42,914 bases of DNA. It comes from a bacterium. Its GTDB lineage: Bacteria; Patescibacteriota; Gracilibacteria; Absconditabacterales; Absconditicoccaceae. Made by a program: the position numbers and the translations under genes. Shown in pieces: positions 41,338 through 42,914 of the stretch (within the stretch, counting starts at the first letter, position 1; each line of letters begins with the position of its first letter). Under the pieces are notes generated by a model that searched no databases, was not told where the DNA came from, and saw only the letters and a list, made by a program, of their open reading frames with translations. The DNA is taken from NCBI GenBank assembly GCA_020629735.1, contig JAHDCT010000001.1, forward strand, positions 1-42,914, given 5' to 3'.

Positions 41338-42819
41338 ATGAGCCTTCAGCAACGACAGAAGATTATTCAAGAAAAGAGAAAGCAAACTACTTGGGAAGAC
41401 TATATCCATCAACTTGCGAGTTGGCTTCCATTGGTTTTTTATAAGATAGGAGAAGGTATTGCTATCTCTAGGTATCCAAAAACTGATAGGCTTGATCGTA
41501 TCGTTTCACCTCAAACTTTTGAAGATGAAAAAGGGGATTTCCTAAAAACCTGACCTTGATACCAGTCTGGTGTCGATTTTTTTGACCAGATGGTTGCACT
41601 TTATAGACAAGTACCCCAACCTGCAATTCTTAGAGATCCTTTGAGTGAAAACGTTAGATATGCAGATGCAGTCTGGTTTGGGAAAAATGTTTACCTAAGC
41701 TTCATTGTCATAGATAATTGCGAGAATATTGCTTACTCCTTCTATATCCAAAATAATGTCAGGAATTGCTACAACAGCGTTATGGTATGGAATCATTGTG
41801 ATAACGTCTATCATAGTAGTTGAGTCATTCATTCTAGTGACATATTTTATTCATCATGCATTCTTAATTCGTCTTCTTGTTGGTTTAGCACTAATCTAGT
41901 TTGATGTAATGAATGCTTATTTTGCGATGGTCTCGAAAACACATCATTCCATATCCATAACACCGCTTATTCAAAAGAAAATTATTTTAAGAAAAAAGAA
42001 GAGCTCCTGTCTCAGAAACACCAATTTTCACAACGAGCGCAAGAAATCTCACCTACAACTGAGAATTGGTGATCAAAAAATGTCGAATGATATTGCTGTC
42101 TAAAATCAACTGACCTACATCAAGCTGCTTACTCCTATAGAATTCATGGATGAAGAAATGTCTTATTTGCTTGAGATGAAGAAGGAAAAAAAGAAATCTA
42201 CGATGTTGTTTGAGCTGATCAGATATGAGAAGGAAATATGTATGCCTGCACTAATATGTGAACTTCCTCCCATTCATACTGCAGTGACTGCTGCCAAATT
42301 ACGCAGAGTTTCTACTGTTTTTTCTGTATCCAATGCTCGTATTGTTTTTGATGTGTTTGACTCAGTAATGCTTCCTACTGTATTCTTAACAAGCAATACA
42401 CCAAAGAAGAACGACATCGTATTGTTGACGAGATCTGTGCAGACCTGAATCAAAAATGAACCTTATGAGACGTTTTTCCTGCTCATATGAATCCCTTTTA
42501 CTATAACGATACTTTAGCTCATCTTATTCTTCCAAAGGAGAAAGAAGAGGTTACAAAAAAAGGATATCTGTGGAGAGACGAAGATGTACGTGTAAACATC
42601 CCTGAATGAAAAGATATTGTCTCTTCTACTGACGTACAAAAGTGACTCCTTGATTGAAAATATTCGTACTCTGACCTTCCCTGACTTATTTTATCTGATG
42701 CAGGTTGAGATGTCTTCACTATCCAGCAATTGGAAGCTGAATTCCTTGAAAAGTATCAGTTACCTTTACCAGAACTGCATTGGTTGAAAAGAATTAAGAG
42801 TCATATGAAGTGATTATAA
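41338..42819 (+). CDS. cysteine-rich CPR repeat protein, 493 aa
   Basis: Tandem paralogue of 39820, same domain order: basic helical N terminus (MSLQQRQKIIQEKRKQTTW), SGVDFFDQMVALYRQVPQP (the counterpart of FFEQF in the 2204 protein), ENVRYADAVWFGKNVYLSF, NSSSCWFSTNLVGCNECLFC, SYCSDCCQITQSFYCFFC, CSYCFGCVGLSNASYCIFN, then DVFPAHMNPFYYND and a final LPLPELHWLKRIKSHMKGL. UGA-Gly throughout and no UAA/UAG until 42817. The pair plus the 2204 gene shows expansion of the family on one 43-kb piece. Confidence 0.8.
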
Positions 42820-42888
42820 GGTATAACCAATTCATTTAAATGGAAAGAAAAACATTCATCAGCAAATTGCTAAAATTACTGCCTTTAA

Positions 42889-42914
42889 ATGAACTATAAG
42901 CAATTATATGAGGT
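42889..42914 (+). CDS. possible start of a further gene (truncated by window end)
   Basis: ATG followed by seven codons (MNYKQLYE). The first residues resemble the start of the 2204 protein (MNYTTKEAY), so a fourth family member may follow. Too short to call safely. Confidence 0.2.

Noticed and set aside
42146..42448. 100-residue plus-strand frame inside the last gene
   Set aside because: It is in the wrong frame; the table-25 frame from 41338 runs through without stops and matches its paralogue.

Overview
The window reads sensibly only if UGA is glycine (NCBI table 25) and UAA/UAG are the only stops. Under the standard code nearly every gene is shredded. With UGA=Gly, long uninterrupted proteins appear whose UGA positions fall on glycines that families conserve, such as the LPQG of a reverse transcriptase and the Gly-Ser cleavage site of phosphatidylserine decarboxylase. 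This code, the A+T-rich DNA, the scarcity of Shine-Dalgarno sites and the CPR-type cysteine-rich proteins point to Candidatus Gracilibacteria or Absconditabacteria (SR1); I cannot decide which. All coordinates below come from my own reading with table 25.

Layout. 1-5.7 kb: a frameshifted DDE transposase at the left edge, a small protein, a TrmB-type regulator divergent from a large cysteine-rich CPR protein, and two hypothetical genes. 5.8-8.3 kb: a secreted beta-propeller-like protein, a short-chain dehydrogenase and a tRNA-Arg. 8.3-12.1 kb: two tandem pairs of small paralogous genes that use no UGA, interleaved with a UGA-rich hypothetical gene. 12.1-13.8 kb: a 560-residue unknown. 13.9-21.9 kb: one 2,669-residue secreted adhesin with eight tandem DUF11-type repeats and a terminal LPATG. 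22.1-26.0 kb: phosphatidylserine decarboxylase and a UPF0182 membrane protein that has no UGA among about 69 glycines, so probably a recent import. 26.1-32.5 kb: an operon with a 1,536-residue membrane metalloprotease and an unknown partner. 32.8-35.9 kb: a retron-like reverse transcriptase preceded by two tandem structured RNA genes and a stop-interrupted HD-domain gene. 36.0-42.9 kb: two hypothetical genes, a neutral-ceramidase-like hydrolase, a secreted protein and two more members of the cysteine-rich family.

The best candidate for an undescribed system is the reverse transcriptase locus. Each RNA unit has its own matching promoter on the RT strand and an almost identical 87-bp 5' block with a 45-bp invariant core. 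Both also share a conserved 3' motif. Their middles differ but are both built of about 10- and 21-bp repeats. This looks like one retron-type enzyme serving two different RNA templates.

The rest fits a surface-attached epibiont: a giant adhesin, a membrane protease, secreted proteins, and lipid-active enzymes (decarboxylase, ceramidase-like) that could act on host lipids. That reading of lifestyle is inference.
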